Shown piece after piece: positions 5,691 through 5,744 of a stretch of 5,744 nucleotides of DNA. Location of the stretch: the NCBI GenBank assembly GCA_003453455.1, contig DMLG01000100.1, positions 1-5,744 of the forward strand. The letters are read 5' to 3'. Each line of letters begins with the position of its first letter. Within the stretch, counting starts at the first letter, position 1. The DNA comes from Clostridiales bacterium (GTDB taxonomy: Bacteria > Bacillota > Clostridia > UBA1381). The notes under the pieces are model-generated. The model saw only the letters and a program-made list of their open reading frames with translations. It was not told the origin of the DNA and did not search any database. Made by a program: the position numbers and the translations under genes.

Positions 5691-5744
5691 TTAAATTGCT
5701 TGTGAATGAGTTCGGTATTGTACCGGACTCATTCCTTTTAGTTT
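5691..5744 (-). CDS. C-terminus of IS3-family OrfB transposase (partial)
   Basis: Read on the minus strand, the last 54 bases encode KLKGMSPVQYRTHSQAI followed by TAA (5693-5691). KLKGMSPVQYR is the hallmark C-terminus of OrfB, the integrase-core (DDE) subunit of IS150-group IS3 elements, found shortly after the catalytic domain. The rest of the gene, including the DDE residues and the OrfA/OrfB frameshift, lies outside the window. The visible reading frame is intact, but whether the whole element is functional is unknown. Confidence 0.85.
   Translation of the reverse strand, partial: KLKGMSPVQYRTHSQAI
5704..5744 (+). terminator. Long hairpin inside the IS end, plus-oriented terminator-like
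   Basis: Bases 5704-5717 pair with 5721-5734 in a 14-bp stem with one T.G wobble (5712/5726) and a TTG loop, followed by CTTTTAGTTT. In the plus direction this looks like a rho-independent terminator with an imperfect T-tract. It lies within the transposase codons for GMSPVQYRTHS, so it is conserved both as protein and as structure. It would stop transcripts of the ydjGHI-like operon from running into the IS as antisense RNA. There is no matching T-tract in the minus direction. Confidence 0.6.

Larger units (their letters stand above)
5661..5744 (-). mobile_element. End of an IS3-family insertion sequence (partial)
   Basis: The last 84 bases read as the OrfB-side end of an IS3-family element whose body lies right of the window. 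Support comes from a TG-initiated terminal sequence starting TGAACCCCAAAGTTTAGACA, with the C-terminal codons of the transposase 30 bases inside it. The exact boundary at 5661 is assigned from the TG...CA rule for this family and could be off by a base or two. The direct repeat left by insertion would be the 3-4 bases before it (AAG or GAAG). The other end and the completeness of the element cannot be seen. Confidence 0.8.

Noticed and set aside
1..5744. CRISPR array, tRNA, rRNA, riboswitch or origin
   Set aside because: No regular repeats, cloverleaf, long structured leader or DnaA-box cluster was seen on either strand.

Overview
The window looks like a chromosomal segment of a low-GC Gram-positive anaerobe, probably a member of the Clostridia. 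The DNA is AT-rich and the promoters are vegetative-type TTGNNN-17-TATAAT. Terminators are short hairpins with T-tracts, TTG is used as a start codon, and glycolysis appears to use a pyrophosphate-type phosphofructokinase. No 16S or tRNA gene is present, so a finer placement is not possible. There is no gene-free stretch longer than 300 bases.

Layout. (1) Bases 1-1227 hold a minus-strand phosphofructokinase carrying the residues of the PPi-dependent type (pfp). A plus-oriented hairpin terminator touches its stop codon. (2) Bases 1228-1373 form a compact divergent promoter region with two good sigma-A-like promoters back to back. (3) Bases 1374-1969 hold a single-gene unit for a six-helix DUF308/HdeD-like membrane protein, closed by a strong terminator. 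(4) Bases 1979-5636 hold a three-gene plus-strand operon with its own promoter. Gene one is a double zinc-ribbon protein with a C-terminal membrane anchor. Gene two is an exported tandem TPM-domain protein with one membrane span and a Gly/Ser tail. Gene three is an SPFH (band 7, 'virion core'-like) protein with two C-terminal zinc ribbons. (5) From 5661 to the end of the window lies the end of an IS3-family insertion sequence, with the last 17 codons of its OrfB transposase on the minus strand.

The trio in (4) matches, in order and architecture, ydjG-ydjH-ydjI of Bacillus subtilis. There these genes lie next to pspA (ydjF) in a sigma-W envelope-stress operon, and the SPFH protein YdjI helps bring PspA to the membrane. 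Here the trio has no pspA beside it and reads from a vegetative-looking promoter. Its TPM protein carries two TPM domains, where I recall YdjH having one. The likely picture is an outward-facing TPM sensor or scaffold, a membrane-anchored zinc-ribbon partner, and a cytoplasmic SPFH platform acting together on membrane integrity. That role is inferred from the relatives and is not visible in the sequence.

The neighbouring pfp and DUF308 genes are separate transcription units with no obvious functional tie to the trio. The IS end lies only 24 bp after the ydjI-like stop codon. The only hairpin left before it lacks a T-tract, and a strong hairpin inside the IS end may now stop the operon's transcript.
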